In this document: positions 19,264 to 28,527 of the stretch, one piece after another
Numbering within the stretch: position 1 is the stretch's first letter
How the letters are laid out: every line of letters starts with the position of its first letter
Assembly (NCBI RefSeq): GCF_923077115.1
Contig: NZ_CAKLPX010000002.1
Location: 124,001-188,000 of the forward strand
Reading direction: 5' to 3'
Length of the DNA: 64,000 nt
Source of the DNA: Sinobacterium norvegicum
Lineage (GTDB): Bacteria > Pseudomonadota > Gammaproteobacteria > Pseudomonadales > Sinobacteriaceae
Translations under genes and position numbers: made by a program
The notes under the pieces: generated by a model
The model's database searches: none
Seen by the model: only the letters and a program-made list of their open reading frames with translations
What the model was told of the DNA's origin: nothing

Positions 19264-19434
19264 ATTGTTTCTCGAATTTAGTTATCTCCAAATAAAGCGA
19301 TCGAATCGGGGTGGTAGTGTATGAACAAAATCTGACGATTTGATGAATTATAGAAGAATAATGCGGTGGTTAAGGCTTTGCTATGATATATATTTTAACG
19401 GAAATCAATCGTCATCATCACAGTAGATATTAGA

Positions 19435-20736
19435 ATGCGTATTGTTATCTTAATGACTATTTTCTGGCTGCCCTCTGTGTGGGGCGCACCCTCTGCCAGT
19501 GTTAAACACTCGCTCAACCGTGCAGAGACAGCGGGCAAGGCAGCGGAGACCTTGGTTTTACCCTATGCCTTTTCCACTGAATCGATGGGTTTGAATATTG
19601 GCATTGGAGGGATGGCCAGCGGTTATTATCAAGAGCAGATGACGGCGGGTTTAACAGCTTATGGTGGCGAGGTCAGCAGGGCTGTTGGTGGCGGCATATG
19701 GAATTATCGTCTGCCGGGTACAGACCGGCTATATTTTAGCATCTATGGCATGTCGGGCTACTATCCGGATCAGCGCGCCTACAGCGCTACCCGGCAGGAC
19801 TATGTCCCCGCCGGACAGCCGATGCCTGGAGGTAACGATTCGTCGGTGGACGATTTTATTCAGGCCGATGGAGTCTCCAACTGGTGGTCAATGAAACTTG
19901 AGTTCTCGCTGCCGATAGGGGCTACCAGAGAGCAAGGAGTGGTGCACTATGAGACGCGCAATGGACTATTAACCTCTGAGCCCAGTGGTGGCGATCAGTG
20001 GAACCCTCTCGCCAGCGGCTCTTCCGTCTTGGTTTTAAAGCAGTTTAATCGCTACCAAAGCTTTGAACAGCAGGGGCGAACCCTCGACGGAGCTGTCCAT
20101 GCCGTTGAGTTCGGTTTGCTATATGATAATACTGATTTTTCTGTCAATCCATCGAAGGGTAGCCGGCAATATATTGCTGTCACCCATGATGCGGGTTGGC
20201 TGGAGTCTGATCAGAAATGGACGGTGGTTGAGTTTGAGGCCAGCAAGTATTTCTCGTTTGGTGAATCTGGCTATGCCCATCAGCGTATTTTGGCGCTCAA
20301 TTTTTGGACCGCCTATTCGCCCACATGGCAGCTGAATTATAACGAGGACGGGGGGCGAATTGTCGATGGCGGGGCGCCTTATAATGAGGGTGCAACGCTC
20401 GGCGGCTTTTATCGCATGCGAGGTTACGATCAAAACCGCTTTCACGACAAGGCATCTATTTATGGTGCTGCAGAATATCGTTACACATTAAAATATAACC
20501 CGATCAGGAATATTGAATGGCTGCGTTTTGTAAAGTTGGATTGGTTTCAGCTTGTTGGCTTTGTCGAGGCTGGTCGGGTGGCGCCACAATATACTGTTAA
20601 CGCGCTGTTGAGTGATGTGAAAACAGATGCGGGTATATCTTTGCGGGCGATGACGGCCGGTATCGTGGTACGTAGCGATGTTGCATATTCTGACGAGGGC
20701 GGCAACCTTTGGTTGATGGTCGACCACCCGTTTTAA
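19435..20736 (+). CDS. Outer-membrane surface-antigen (D15/Omp85 C-terminal barrel-like) protein
   Basis: 433 residues with a signal peptide (cleavage after about residue 17, SVWG|AP). The sequence is beta-rich throughout. Near residue 320 it has the barrel motif FYRMRGYDQNRFHDKASIYG followed by AAEYRYTLKY, matching the conserved RGY-type loop and strand of the Omp85/bacterial surface antigen barrel. No POTRA domains fit in the N-terminus, so this is a barrel-only member, not BamA or TamA. It ends in Phe. Function unknown; possibly export or insertion of a lipid or protein. It converges with the lipoprotein gene 20744-20989. Confidence 0.8.
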   Translation: MRIVILMTIFWLPSVWGAPSASVKHSLNRAETAGKAAETLVLPYAFSTESMGLNIGIGGMASGYYQEQMTAGLTAYGGEVSRAVGGGIWNYRLPGTDRLYFSIYGMSGYYPDQRAYSATRQDYVPAGQPMPGGNDSSVDDFIQADGVSNWWSMKLEFSLPIGATREQGVVHYETRNGLLTSEPSGGDQWNPLASGSSVLVLKQFNRYQSFEQQGRTLDGAVHAVEFGLLYDNTDFSVNPSKGSRQYIAVTHDAGWLESDQKWTVVEFEASKYFSFGESGYAHQRILALNFWTAYSPTWQLNYNEDGGRIVDGGAPYNEGATLGGFYRMRGYDQNRFHDKASIYGAAEYRYTLKYNPIRNIEWLRFVKLDWFQLVGFVEAGRVAPQYTVNALLSDVKTDAGISLRAMTAGIVVRSDVAYSDEGGNLWLMVDHPF

Positions 20737-20743
20737 CCGGCTG

Positions 20744-20989
20744 TCAGTCCAGTCTTTCCATGTCGTCTTCGCTGGGGTTGGCCTGATTGATTTCTTGGTC
20801 GGGCATCGCCTGGCGTTCAGATTTTTTCTTCTTTTGTTCGTCTTCTTCGGCACTGGCTGCATCGTTGCTTTCATAAATAGCCGTGGCTGGCTTACTGGGG
20901 GGAGCCTGTTCGCTGTGTTTGCCTGAGCAGCCAATAATCAATGCGCCAACCAGCGCAGCAGCAATAATATATCGAATGTTTTTCATCAA
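20744..20989 (-). CDS. Small predicted lipoprotein (81 aa)
   Basis: MMKNIRYIIAAALVGALIIGC is a lipoprotein signal with the modified Cys at residue 21. The mature 60 residues are short, highly charged (EEDEQKKKKSERQ) and probably disordered. It follows the 286-residue gene by 5 bp, so both are likely on one mRNA. I recognise no domain. Confidence 0.7.
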   Translation of the reverse strand: MMKNIRYIIAAALVGALIIGCSGKHSEQAPPSKPATAIYESNDAASAEEDEQKKKKSERQAMPDQEINQANPSEDDMERLD

Positions 20990-20994
20990 AAACC

Positions 20995-21855
20995 TTATTG
21001 TTTGGTGGCAAGTTTGAGTTGATTAATAGCCCAATTAAATACTGGGCTGTCTGCCAGCGCAATAGTATTGAGTGGCTGATAGTGAATATCCTCAAAAAAA
21101 GGAGAGGCCTTGATCAGCTGATGATAAAAAAACTCACTCTCATCACAGTCTCTTAAAATGGAGGCGAAGCGCAGTGCGTTACGCGCCACACTCCATTGGT
21201 ACGGTTCGGCCGCGAGCAGGGCGCGGCTGCTGTTGAAAAAGTCTGCCTGCTGCAAATACGGTGTTAATAACTTTGCATCATCGCGCTGGTTCTTGTCCAA
21301 GGCATTTAGATAACAGGCTAAAATGTTTTGCCGAAGTTTAAAGAGGTTGTTGGCACCGAGTTGTTGCTCGGTCGATGGGTGGGTAATCACCATGTCGATG
21401 GCTGCTTGGTAGTGTCGAATGGCCTCGCTCTGACATTGCGCAAGCATCTTTTGCCGGCGGCTGTCGCGCAACTCGGCAATTTGATCAAAATAACTGTTGG
21501 CTAAAATCCACTGCAGCCGAACACGGTCCAGCGTCTCGGTCCAATCCTCGGCATCAATCAAGCGATGCAACAGCAATTGCATATCCTGCCGCTCAGCACG
21601 GCTTTGCTGGCGATTATAAATCCTCAGCAGAGCCTCGCTGTGGCGGCTGAAGGGGGAGGGGAAATAACGCTGATGCAGTGAGTCTATTGCCTGCTCAATC
21701 GCTTGAGTACTGGCCCGGTGTGGCTGTTTATAGTGTTTTTTCAGTGTTTTCTCGTCAACACCGGATGGGTAGACTCGATCGAGCTCGGTTAAGAACTGGT
21801 CCCATGTCCAAGGCATTGATTTTAAGCGGTTAACCTTGTTGAAAATAGAGGCCAT
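20995..21855 (-). CDS. Uncharacterised helical protein (about 286 aa)
   Basis: I recognise no family. The protein is soluble and almost entirely helical, rich in Gln, Arg and Leu, with a conserved-looking opening NRLKSMPWTWDQFLTELDRVYPSGVDEKTLKKHYKQP, of which the PWTWDQFLTELDRVYP part is most distinctive. The repeats of 30-40-residue helical pairs suggest a TPR-like or scaffold role, but this is a guess. ATG 21855 is preferred over ATG 21885 because GGA lies about 9 bp before it. The small lipoprotein gene follows directly. It diverges from the YfbK-like gene at 21975. Confidence 0.6.
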   Translation of the reverse strand: MASIFNKVNRLKSMPWTWDQFLTELDRVYPSGVDEKTLKKHYKQPHRASTQAIEQAIDSLHQRYFPSPFSRHSEALLRIYNRQQSRAERQDMQLLLHRLIDAEDWTETLDRVRLQWILANSYFDQIAELRDSRRQKMLAQCQSEAIRHYQAAIDMVITHPSTEQQLGANNLFKLRQNILACYLNALDKNQRDDAKLLTPYLQQADFFNSSRALLAAEPYQWSVARNALRFASILRDCDESEFFYHQLIKASPFFEDIHYQPLNTIALADSPVFNWAINQLKLATKQ

Positions 21856-21974
21856 ATCACAGATTCCACGATAAAAGAAGACCAATCGATGGTTGAGGTT
21901 ACCTAATCGTTACATGGCTGGCCCTGTATTGTCTATGGCATTCACTCAATAGATTCTTTCCGCGAGGTATTGCA

Positions 21975-23660
21975 ATGACAGCGAAACAACAACATCACAT
22001 CCACCCACTGACACTCAAGCTGCTGAGCATTGCTGTGGTCACCGTAGTCATTGGCGGCTGCTCATTGAATAGCGAGCAGGAGCCGCAGGCAACACCGGTT
22101 ACTCTGCCTGCTATTATCCCAGAGGAGCTGCGACAGCGGCGTGTTATGCAAAAGCGCGAGCAAGCCGACAGCGCCGTAGCAGTTTCGTATCAGGCTCGGC
22201 CACAGATCGGCGTCATGCCGCCTAACTATCGGCCACCGACGGCCTCGCAAGATACGTATGCCGATGTTTCGGCGAGTCAGATATACAGTACTCTCCGTCA
22301 ACCGTTGAGCACTTTTAGTATCGATGTCGACACTGCCAGTTATGCTAATACTCGACGCTATATCATGGCCAACCAACTGCCGCCAGAAGGGGCGGTAAGG
22401 GCAGAGGAGATGATCAATTATTTTAATTATCAATTTCAGTTTCAGGCGCAGCCTGATCATGATCAATCGCCTTTTACCTCTCGCTATGAAATTGGGAAGA
22501 GTCCGTGGAATAGCGATAGACAGTTACTGACCGTCACTCTTGATACAGAGACCTTACAAACAGCACACAAGCCTAGTAACTTAGTATTTTTGTTAGACGT
22601 GTCGGGCTCGATGAGCAGCCCCGATAAGTTGCCTCTGGTTAAGCGTTCGTTGAAGATGCTGAGCGAGCAGCTAAACAAGGAAGACAGCGTTGCTATTGTT
22701 GTCTATGCTGGCGCTGCAGGTGTTGTATTAGAGCCTACTGCCGCCGATGATGGTGCAGCCATTAGCCAGGCTTTAGACAAGCTCAACGCCGGCGGTTCGA
22801 CCAACGGTGGCGAAGGTATAGAACAGGCCTATGCCCTGGCGCAGCAAGCTTATATTGAGGGCGGCAATAACCGGGTAATTCTGGCCACCGATGGTGATTT
22901 TAATGTTGGTATCAATGACACCGAACAGCTAAAGGAACTGATTCAGCAATCGGCTAAGAGTGGTATTCAACTGACGACTCTGGGTTTTGGTCGAGGTAAT
23001 TACAACGATGAAATGATGGAGGAGATCAGTAATTGGGGTGATGGTAATGCCGCATATATTGATACCTTGCTAGAGGCTAGAAAGGTGCTGGTCGAGCAGC
23101 TGGGTAGCACGCTGCAAACTGTCGCCTCCGATGTTAAAATTCAAATGGAGTTTAATCCACAGGTAGTCAGTGAGTATCGTCTAATTGGTTATCAAAATAG
23201 GAAATTGGCCGATGAAGACTTCACTAACGATAAGGTTGATGCGGGCGAGGTTGGTGCCGGTCATCAGGTGACAGCCGTTTATGAGTTAACCATGGTGGGC
23301 AGCAACCAGCCCTGGTTGCCAGAGCTTAAATATGCCCCGGTGCCGCAGCAATTATCATACAATGTCAGTGAGTATGGTCATTTAAAAGTACGTTATAAAA
23401 AACCAGGTGAAGATCAATCTCAGCCAGTCAATTTTCCACTGTCTGTTAAGACCGATGAGGGGAATAGTAAGGATTTTATTTTCGCCTCATCAGTTGCCGG
23501 TTTTGCAGAGCTGCTGTGCTGCGATAAATACCTGATTGACTATGATTTTGCTAAGAGTGAGGCGGGCGCAAGACAGGGGCGGGGCTTGGATGTTCATGGC
23601 TATCGCGCTGACTTCATTCGTCTGGTACAGCAGGCGGGTTTGGTGAACGCAACCAAGTAG
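21975..23660 (+). CDS. yfbK: YfbK-like von Willebrand factor A lipoprotein
   Basis: 561 residues with a lipoprotein signal (VIGGC, Cys29). The N-terminal YfbK region (STFSIDVDTASYANTRRYI, residues 112-130, and GAVRAEEMINYFNY) leads into a vWFA domain with MIDAS motif DVSGSM (Asp208, Ser210, Ser212) and the ATDGDFNVG segment carrying a further metal ligand. The C-terminal part (VKIQMEFNPQVVSEYRLIGY onwards) matches the DUF3520 tail of this family. vWFA domains bind partner proteins via a divalent metal; no enzymatic activity is known for YfbK. It likely sits in the envelope facing the periplasm. Confidence 0.92.
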   Translation: MTAKQQHHIHPLTLKLLSIAVVTVVIGGCSLNSEQEPQATPVTLPAIIPEELRQRRVMQKREQADSAVAVSYQARPQIGVMPPNYRPPTASQDTYADVSASQIYSTLRQPLSTFSIDVDTASYANTRRYIMANQLPPEGAVRAEEMINYFNYQFQFQAQPDHDQSPFTSRYEIGKSPWNSDRQLLTVTLDTETLQTAHKPSNLVFLLDVSGSMSSPDKLPLVKRSLKMLSEQLNKEDSVAIVVYAGAAGVVLEPTAADDGAAISQALDKLNAGGSTNGGEGIEQAYALAQQAYIEGGNNRVILATDGDFNVGINDTEQLKELIQQSAKSGIQLTTLGFGRGNYNDEMMEEISNWGDGNAAYIDTLLEARKVLVEQLGSTLQTVASDVKIQMEFNPQVVSEYRLIGYQNRKLADEDFTNDKVDAGEVGAGHQVTAVYELTMVGSNQPWLPELKYAPVPQQLSYNVSEYGHLKVRYKKPGEDQSQPVNFPLSVKTDEGNSKDFIFASSVAGFAELLCCDKYLIDYDFAKSEAGARQGRGLDVHGYRADFIRLVQQAGLVNATK

Positions 23661-23676
23661 CATCGATGTTAATAAT

Positions 23677-23705
23677 AAAAAGGCCTCGATTCAGAGGCCT
23701 TTTTT
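23677..23705. terminator. Bidirectional terminator after the YfbK-like gene
   Basis: AGGCCTC (23681-23687), loop GATTCA, GAGGCCT (23694-23700), with A5 upstream and T6 downstream. The next gene ends convergently at 23707. Confidence 0.88.
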
Positions 23706-23706
23706 G

Positions 23707-24300
23707 TTATCCCTTTTTAAAAATATCCATCAAATTCTCAACCACAATACGTTTTAGACTTTCTATTTGCAGTTCTGATAAGTGCGATAGTTTGCTCACA
23801 TCGATGGTGTGCAAATGCAGTGAGGGGACGCGTTTTTCGTATTCGCGCAAATCACCTTTGATAATGACCGGCAAGAAAAAATCGCCACGGTTATGGAACT
23901 GTTTAATAATATCGAGCAGGCCAGCTTTAAACGGTTTTTCTCGGCTGCTGACCAGGCCAAATCGACAGGGGATTTTCATAAACAAGCCGGTTTCACCGGT
24001 GCATTCACCAGGGTAAAGGTATATGCCGCTGTCGACGATGGCCTCCTTTGGAATGTTGTGAAAGCTGTCATGGGTGGCTAATTGGTTGGGCAGCACAGAG
24101 ATTTCATAATCACTGTTGTTTGGAATCAACAGTTGATAATTACTGTATATGGTTTTAACAAAGCTGGAATACACACACAACCTGTTTTCAAAGCGGTATA
24201 AGAACTCTATCGCTTCCGTGCGATTGGTGATGGCATGCAAATCCCAAAGTAACTCACCGTCTCTTTCGATAACGTCAAGGTCATAGGCAGCAGTATCCAT
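23707..24300 (-). CDS. Uncharacterised protein (197 aa)
   Basis: I do not recognise this protein. It has no signal peptide or membrane helix and starts MDTAAYDLDVIERDGELLWD. The middle is mixed alpha/beta (SNYQLLIPNNSDYEISVLPN, GECTGETGLFMKIPCRFGLV) and the C-terminus is a long amphipathic helix (SHLSELQIESLKRIVVENL). Only three Cys are present, with no metal motif. The upstream region holds the palindromic repeats described at 24416-24479, so the gene may be under specific control. Confidence 0.6.
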   Translation of the reverse strand: MDTAAYDLDVIERDGELLWDLHAITNRTEAIEFLYRFENRLCVYSSFVKTIYSNYQLLIPNNSDYEISVLPNQLATHDSFHNIPKEAIVDSGIYLYPGECTGETGLFMKIPCRFGLVSSREKPFKAGLLDIIKQFHNRGDFFLPVIIKGDLREYEKRVPSLHLHTIDVSKLSHLSELQIESLKRIVVENLMDIFKKG

Positions 24301-24415
24301 GGCGGGCTTCCTTTAGCAGTATATGTTGCGATTATTTAGTAATAACTGTGTGCTTTGAGGATCTATTGCAGGATACTTGCCAACTTTAGAAAACGATTTG
24401 TTGCAGAGCGGTATC

Positions 24416-24479
24416 GCCAACCATATCGCCACTTTGTGACATGGTTGGCAAAAAAGGTGACCTAAATTGTCACTTTGTG
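24416..24479. promoter_or_regulatory. Nested inverted and direct repeats upstream of the 23707-24300 gene
   Basis: GCCAACCAT (24416-24424) and ATGGTTGGC (24441-24449) are a perfect 9-bp inverted repeat. Inside its loop lies the palindrome CACTTTGTG (24430-24438), which recurs at 24471-24479, 41 bp away (about four helical turns). This looks like a paired operator, but it could also act as RNA structure downstream of the DUF4345 gene. Confidence 0.4.
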
Positions 24480-24484
24480 TGATT

Positions 24485-24904
24485 TTAAGCCTGATTACTG
24501 GTGGTGTATTCTTTGCGCGGGGATTTCTTCGCCTGCTCTAATAGTAGGGCGGTAATACAGAGACCGGTGGTTGTGAGTTCGAAGAAAAGTGCTGCCATAT
24601 TGTAGTCGTCGACACCGTGTATTATCAGACCAAAAAGTCGGGTAAAGCCGAGACTCCCAAGGGTGATAAGAGTTACCCATAGCCCGTGATAGCGCAGCTC
24701 ATCGTTGAAGGCGGCGATTAAATAAATAATGCCCAGCCCCATTTCTAGACCGCCATACATGGCGACGATTTCGACTGTGCTGCCACCGATGCCATATTGG
24801 TAGCCAATATATTCAGCGGGCAGTTGTGGTGCGACGGCGCAGAGTAAGCCATAGCTGAAAAAAATAAGTCCTGTGAACGTGAGTAAAAATTTTGAAAAAA
24901 ACAT
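24485..24904 (-). CDS. DUF4345-like four-helix membrane protein
   Basis: 139 residues with four predicted membrane segments (about residues 4-24, 43-65, 72-92 and 103-122). The order and small motifs (FLLTFTGLIFFSYGL, YGGLEMGLGIIYLIAAF, GSLGFTRLFGLIIHG) match DUF4345 proteins, which are small inner-membrane proteins of unknown function. An AGGAGG is placed just before the ATG at 24904 on the minus strand. Transcribed alone or read into the next gene leftwards. Confidence 0.78.
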   Translation of the reverse strand: MFFSKFLLTFTGLIFFSYGLLCAVAPQLPAEYIGYQYGIGGSTVEIVAMYGGLEMGLGIIYLIAAFNDELRYHGLWVTLITLGSLGFTRLFGLIIHGVDDYNMAALFFELTTTGLCITALLLEQAKKSPRKEYTTSNQA

Positions 24905-25019
24905 ACGACCTCCTGTGTATTATTATTTTTATAAACTGGCCACATAGTAAGCAGTTGGTCTGAGAAGGTAAAGCGTTGTTGGCTATTCTTGTTATGGGGC
25001 TAACAAAATGAGCAGCCAT

Positions 25020-25046
25020 AAAAAAAACCGGCCTCGGCCGGTTTTT
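25020..25046 (-). terminator. Terminator of the DcaP-like porin gene
   Basis: ACCGGCC (25027-25033), TC, GGCCGGT (25036-25042), with T5 on the right and a T run on the minus strand side. It lies 27 bp past the porin stop. Confidence 0.85.
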
Positions 25047-25072
25047 AAAGCACATTTCTTTTTAAGCGGAGC

Positions 25073-26344
25073 TTAGAAAGAGTATTGCGCCAGGAAGTTG
25101 ACGGTAGAGCCCTTGCCATCTTCAAGACGCTCGCCGTTATCTAGGTCGAGTGCGTTTTTCATGTGGCTGTTTTCACCGTACAGGTATTCAGCACCGAACT
25201 TCATGTTGGTATCGGCCTGCCAGAACACGCTGGCGCCCATGTAGCTAGAGTCGGTAACAGTTGCATTGCTGTCTGTTAGTTGAGACTGGTTTAAGCCTTC
25301 GTTATCGATATCGATATACGAGTAGTAAACACTGCCGCTGATGGTTTCGGTGAGGCTCTGGTTGTAGGCAACAGTCCAACCGCTGGTGGCAATGGTTTCA
25401 GCTTTGCCGTCAACAACAGCGTAGCTGTAGCCGTCCATGCCGTTTAGCGCATAGATGTATTCGTTAGAGCCATCAGAGTACGAGTAGCTGGCGGCGATGC
25501 TGCCGTTCCAAGGCATGTTGATACTGGTGCCGATCTGCGCGGCGTAGCCGTCGATGCGTGAGCTGCTATCTAGCTCGGCAGTGTTAGTGCGTGCGCTGGT
25601 GTAGGCGCCAGACAGGGCAATGTGACCCCAGTCGCCAGACTGCTTGATGGTGGCAACAACATCTGGACGGTCGCTGTTCAGGCTCTCGATATCAGTGACA
25701 TCGCCACCGAGGTCAGTGCTTGCTTGAACAAGAGAGGCGGTGTAGCTGAAGCCGCTGTCGAAGTCGGCAGAGTAGGCAATCTGAGCGCGACGGTGGCTGT
25801 AGATAGACAGTGGACCCTGGAAGTCGACCTGATCAGCAGGCCACGCCGAAGAATCACCGAAGGTGGTGTCAGTCTGACCGAAGGTGAAGCCGTTGACTTC
25901 GAAGAAGGCGTGACGTAGGCGGATGGTATCGACCGCATCAACTTCAACAAAGGTGCGAACGGTACCGAAACGACTGTCGGTTAGAATTTCCATGTTAACG
26001 CGAGATTCGCTGGCGCTGAATTCGCTCTGATCACCATTGTTGCTGGCGTTAGGGTCCATAACAACAGGGTTGAAGCCGTTGGTGTAAGCCAGGCCGTTAT
26101 CGCCGCTGGTCTGGTTAGCCGTTAGGCGAACAAAACCACCAAACTTAACCTTGCTGCCGGCGATTTCCATGGTGTTGTTGTCGGAAGACTTAGCGTTAGT
26201 GTTAGATTCTGCAACTTCGGCGCGTAGAGCGTCGATCTGTGCCTGCAGGTCATCAACGCTGGCAGAGGTTGTTTCTTGAGCGAAGGCGCTGTTAGCAGCA
26301 ACAACGGCTAAAGCGATAGGGGCGATTTGTCTTAACATAGTCAA
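25073..26344 (-). CDS. DcaP-like trimeric outer-membrane porin
   Basis: 423 residues with a signal peptide (cleavage near AFA|QE, residue 22). Then comes a short heptad coiled coil (VDDLQAQIDALRAEVAES), as in DcaP porins that trimerise through an N-terminal periplasmic coiled coil, and a beta-barrel starting VKFGGFVRLTAN. The family features ESRVNMEIL, TFVEVDAVDTIRLRHAFFEV and the terminal aromatic VNFLAQYSF are present. Such porins take up negatively charged small molecules such as dicarboxylates; the substrate here is not known. The 313-bp upstream region is AT-rich and contains an inverted repeat. Confidence 0.85.
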   Translation of the reverse strand: MTMLRQIAPIALAVVAANSAFAQETTSASVDDLQAQIDALRAEVAESNTNAKSSDNNTMEIAGSKVKFGGFVRLTANQTSGDNGLAYTNGFNPVVMDPNASNNGDQSEFSASESRVNMEILTDSRFGTVRTFVEVDAVDTIRLRHAFFEVNGFTFGQTDTTFGDSSAWPADQVDFQGPLSIYSHRRAQIAYSADFDSGFSYTASLVQASTDLGGDVTDIESLNSDRPDVVATIKQSGDWGHIALSGAYTSARTNTAELDSSSRIDGYAAQIGTSINMPWNGSIAASYSYSDGSNEYIYALNGMDGYSYAVVDGKAETIATSGWTVAYNQSLTETISGSVYYSYIDIDNEGLNQSQLTDSNATVTDSSYMGASVFWQADTNMKFGAEYLYGENSHMKNALDLDNGERLEDGKGSTVNFLAQYSF

Positions 26345-26657
26345 GTTACCTAGTTTTGGTTACACACAATTACAGCCAAATAACAGAATCATTGGCAGGT
26401 ATAATTATTCATGTCACTGACTCAGCGACATTAAGTGGAACGAACCTTAGCAGAAGTTGTCCGGTGAAAAACCCGAAGTAGATCAAGAAAAAATTGATCC
26501 TCACAAAATGTAAGGAACTTTTAATCAAAATACGAAGATACCGCAGTTTTTTTCGCCCTAAATAAGGCAGTTCACGGAGACAAGGGTAGACGATATAGGG
26601 GATTATACCTATAAAATAAAAAAGCACGTCGATGCGGTATGCATTGCGGCAGTAGTG
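26345..26657. other. Intergenic region between porin and moaA with GATCAA...TTGATC inverted repeat
   Basis: 313 bp without a credible gene. GATCAA (26481-26486) and TTGATC (26494-26499) form a perfect 6-bp inverted repeat with a 7-bp A-rich spacer, about 137 bp before the porin start. Nearer the start, a TATACC-like -10 sequence (minus strand) sits within AATTATACC around 26397-26405. The region probably carries the porin promoter and an operator; moaA ends at 26658. Confidence 0.4.
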
Positions 26658-27662
26658 TTATCCGCCGGTGGTGTTCATAAAGCGGACAATTTGGACCTCT
26701 TGTTCCAAGTCAAAATAATGTCGCTCAGGTTTGATATCAAGAGAGTCTATAATCGCCTGTTTCAGTACCTTAATGTCGCCGGGGTTGGCGCGTATAATAT
26801 GGCGTAAGTCGACGGAGTGCTCGTTGCCGAGGCAGAGTAGTAAGCGACCTTCAACAGTGACGCGAACGCGGTTGCAGTCGCCACAGAAATTATGGCTATG
26901 GGGGGAAATAAAACCAACTCTGATGCTCTCTCCGGCGAGGGAGAAGTAACGACTGGGGCCTGCAGTGGTGGCTGTGATCTCCGTCAGTGGGTACTGTTGA
27001 GCAATGATTTCTTGGATATCATCGCTGGAGCAGAAGCTAAGAGCGCGGTCGTGTTCGCTGATGTTGCCCAGCGGCATCTCTTCGATAAACGAGATGTCGA
27101 CCCCCTTGCTAATGGCAAAATTAACCAGGTCGAGGATTTCGTCGTCGTTGCGTCCCTTGAGTACCACGGCATTGAGTTTGATGCGGCTAAAGCCCGCTGC
27201 AATGGCAGCATCGATACCGGCGATGACCGTGTCGAGGTTGCCGGTACGGGTAAGCTCCTTAAACTTGTCGGCCTTGAGGGTATCGAGACTGATGTTAATA
27301 CGGCTGACACCGGCTTCGACCAGCGGTTTTGCCATATTAGTGAGTTGCGAGCCATTGCTGGTGAGGTTGAGCTCTTGCAGCCCATCGAGGTCGCCCAGTT
27401 GCTGGAACAGAGTAATTACGTTTTTTCGAATCAGTGGCTCACCGCCGGTGAGGCGTATTTTTTTGACTCCGAGCTCGGTAAAGGCGCGGGCGATAAAGGC
27501 CATTTCCTCAAGGGTTAACACCTGCTCACGGGGTAAAAATGTCATCTCTTCAGCCATGCAGTAGACACAGCGAAAATCACATCGGTCGGTGACCGACATG
27601 CGGACATAGTCAACTCGGCGGTTGAATTTGTCGATCAACGATGTGGGCATAGAGCTGGTCAT
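26658..27662 (-). CDS. moaA: GTP 3',8-cyclase MoaA (molybdenum cofactor synthesis)
   Basis: 334 residues, the family length. The radical-SAM cluster motif is Cys28-xxx-Cys32-xx-Cys35 (RCDFRCVYC). The SAM-binding stretch [14 protein letters not shown] follows, and the second [4Fe-4S] site lies in [21 protein letters not shown]. The C-terminus ends in Thr-Gly-Gly, the GG tail needed for the MoaA reaction. It converts GTP to 3',8-cyclo-H2GTP, the first step of molybdopterin synthesis. No other moa genes are in the window. It follows tatC by about 100 bp in the same direction. Confidence 0.97.
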   Translation of the reverse strand: MTSSMPTSLIDKFNRRVDYVRMSVTDRCDFRCVYCMAEEMTFLPREQVLTLEEMAFIARAFTELGVKKIRLTGGEPLIRKNVITLFQQLGDLDGLQELNLTSNGSQLTNMAKPLVEAGVSRINISLDTLKADKFKELTRTGNLDTVIAGIDAAIAAGFSRIKLNAVVLKGRNDDEILDLVNFAISKGVDISFIEEMPLGNISEHDRALSFCSSDDIQEIIAQQYPLTEITATTAGPSRYFSLAGESIRVGFISPHSHNFCGDCNRVRVTVEGRLLLCLGNEHSVDLRHIIRANPGDIKVLKQAIIDSLDIKPERHYFDLEQEVQIVRFMNTTGG

Positions 27663-27765
27663 AATCGTGTCGGCCTCGGGCGGTAACGGGCTTGAGAAAA
27701 AGTGTGCCAGTGATGATAACGGAAAGTTAATAAAGCCAATATAGCATAGCGCAATATTTTCTGGC

Positions 27766-28527
27766 TTATTCTTCGGTATCGGCGTCGTCCGTTTTACTTT
27801 TTTGTGTTTTGATCATTCTACCGGCCAAAATTCCCACCTCAAAAAGAAACCAGACCGGGATGGCAAGCAGGCTTTGGCTGATGATGTCTGGCGGGGTTAA
27901 CAGCATGCCAATGACAAAGCATCCGACGACGACATAGGGGCGTTTAGCCGCCAAGTTGTCGCTGGTAGTAACACCAGTCCATATCAGTAAAATAGTGGCA
28001 ATGGGGATTTCAAAGGCAACACCGAAGGCAAAAAACAGCTTTAATATAAAGTTTAGATAGCTGTTGATATCGGTCATGATGCTGACGCCTTCCGGTGCAA
28101 TACTGGTAAAGAAGCCAAATATAAGCGGGAAAACAACGTAATAGGCGAAGGCGATACCGGCGTAAAAAAGTAACACACTGGAAACCAGCAATGGAATAGC
28201 AATGCGCTTTTCGTGTTTGTACATACCGGGGGCAATAAACGCCCAGGCTTGAAACAGAATAAATGGCACGGCCAGAAACACTGCCAATACCCCGGTTAGC
28301 TTGAAGGGGGTAAGAAACGGTGAGGCCACATCGGTGGCAATCATCGTCGCGCCCTCGGGGAGTAGTGCCCGCAGCGGCTCCGATACATAGGTGTAGATAT
28401 CATTGGCAAAGCTAAACAGGCAGGCAAACAGGATTAATACTGCGAGAATGATATAAAGCAGCCTGTTGCGGAGTTCTAATAGGTGGGCTATCAGCGGTTG
28501 TGCTTGGTCGGTGCCGTTATTACTCAT
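27766..28527 (-). CDS. tatC: Twin-arginine translocase subunit TatC
   Basis: 253 residues with six membrane helices. The N-terminal cytoplasmic [14 protein letters not shown], which binds the twin-arginine signal, and the [21 protein letters not shown] loop are the TatC hallmarks. It forms the receptor complex with TatB for folded protein export. It overlaps tatB by 4 bp (ATGA), at the end of the tatABC set. Confidence 0.97.
   Translation of the reverse strand: MSNNGTDQAQPLIAHLLELRNRLLYIILAVLILFACLFSFANDIYTYVSEPLRALLPEGATMIATDVASPFLTPFKLTGVLAVFLAVPFILFQAWAFIAPGMYKHEKRIAIPLLVSSVLLFYAGIAFAYYVVFPLIFGFFTSIAPEGVSIMTDINSYLNFILKLFFAFGVAFEIPIATILLIWTGVTTSDNLAAKRPYVVVGCFVIGMLLTPPDIISQSLLAIPVWFLFEVGILAGRMIKTQKSKTDDADTEE

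Noticed and set aside
26481-26499. FNR box
   Set aside because: An FNR site reads TTGAT-N4-ATCAA; here the arms are in the opposite order with a 7-bp spacer.
26409-26627. 72-codon minus-strand frame in the porin-moaA gap
   Set aside because: No ribosome site or family resemblance, and it covers the likely porin promoter region.
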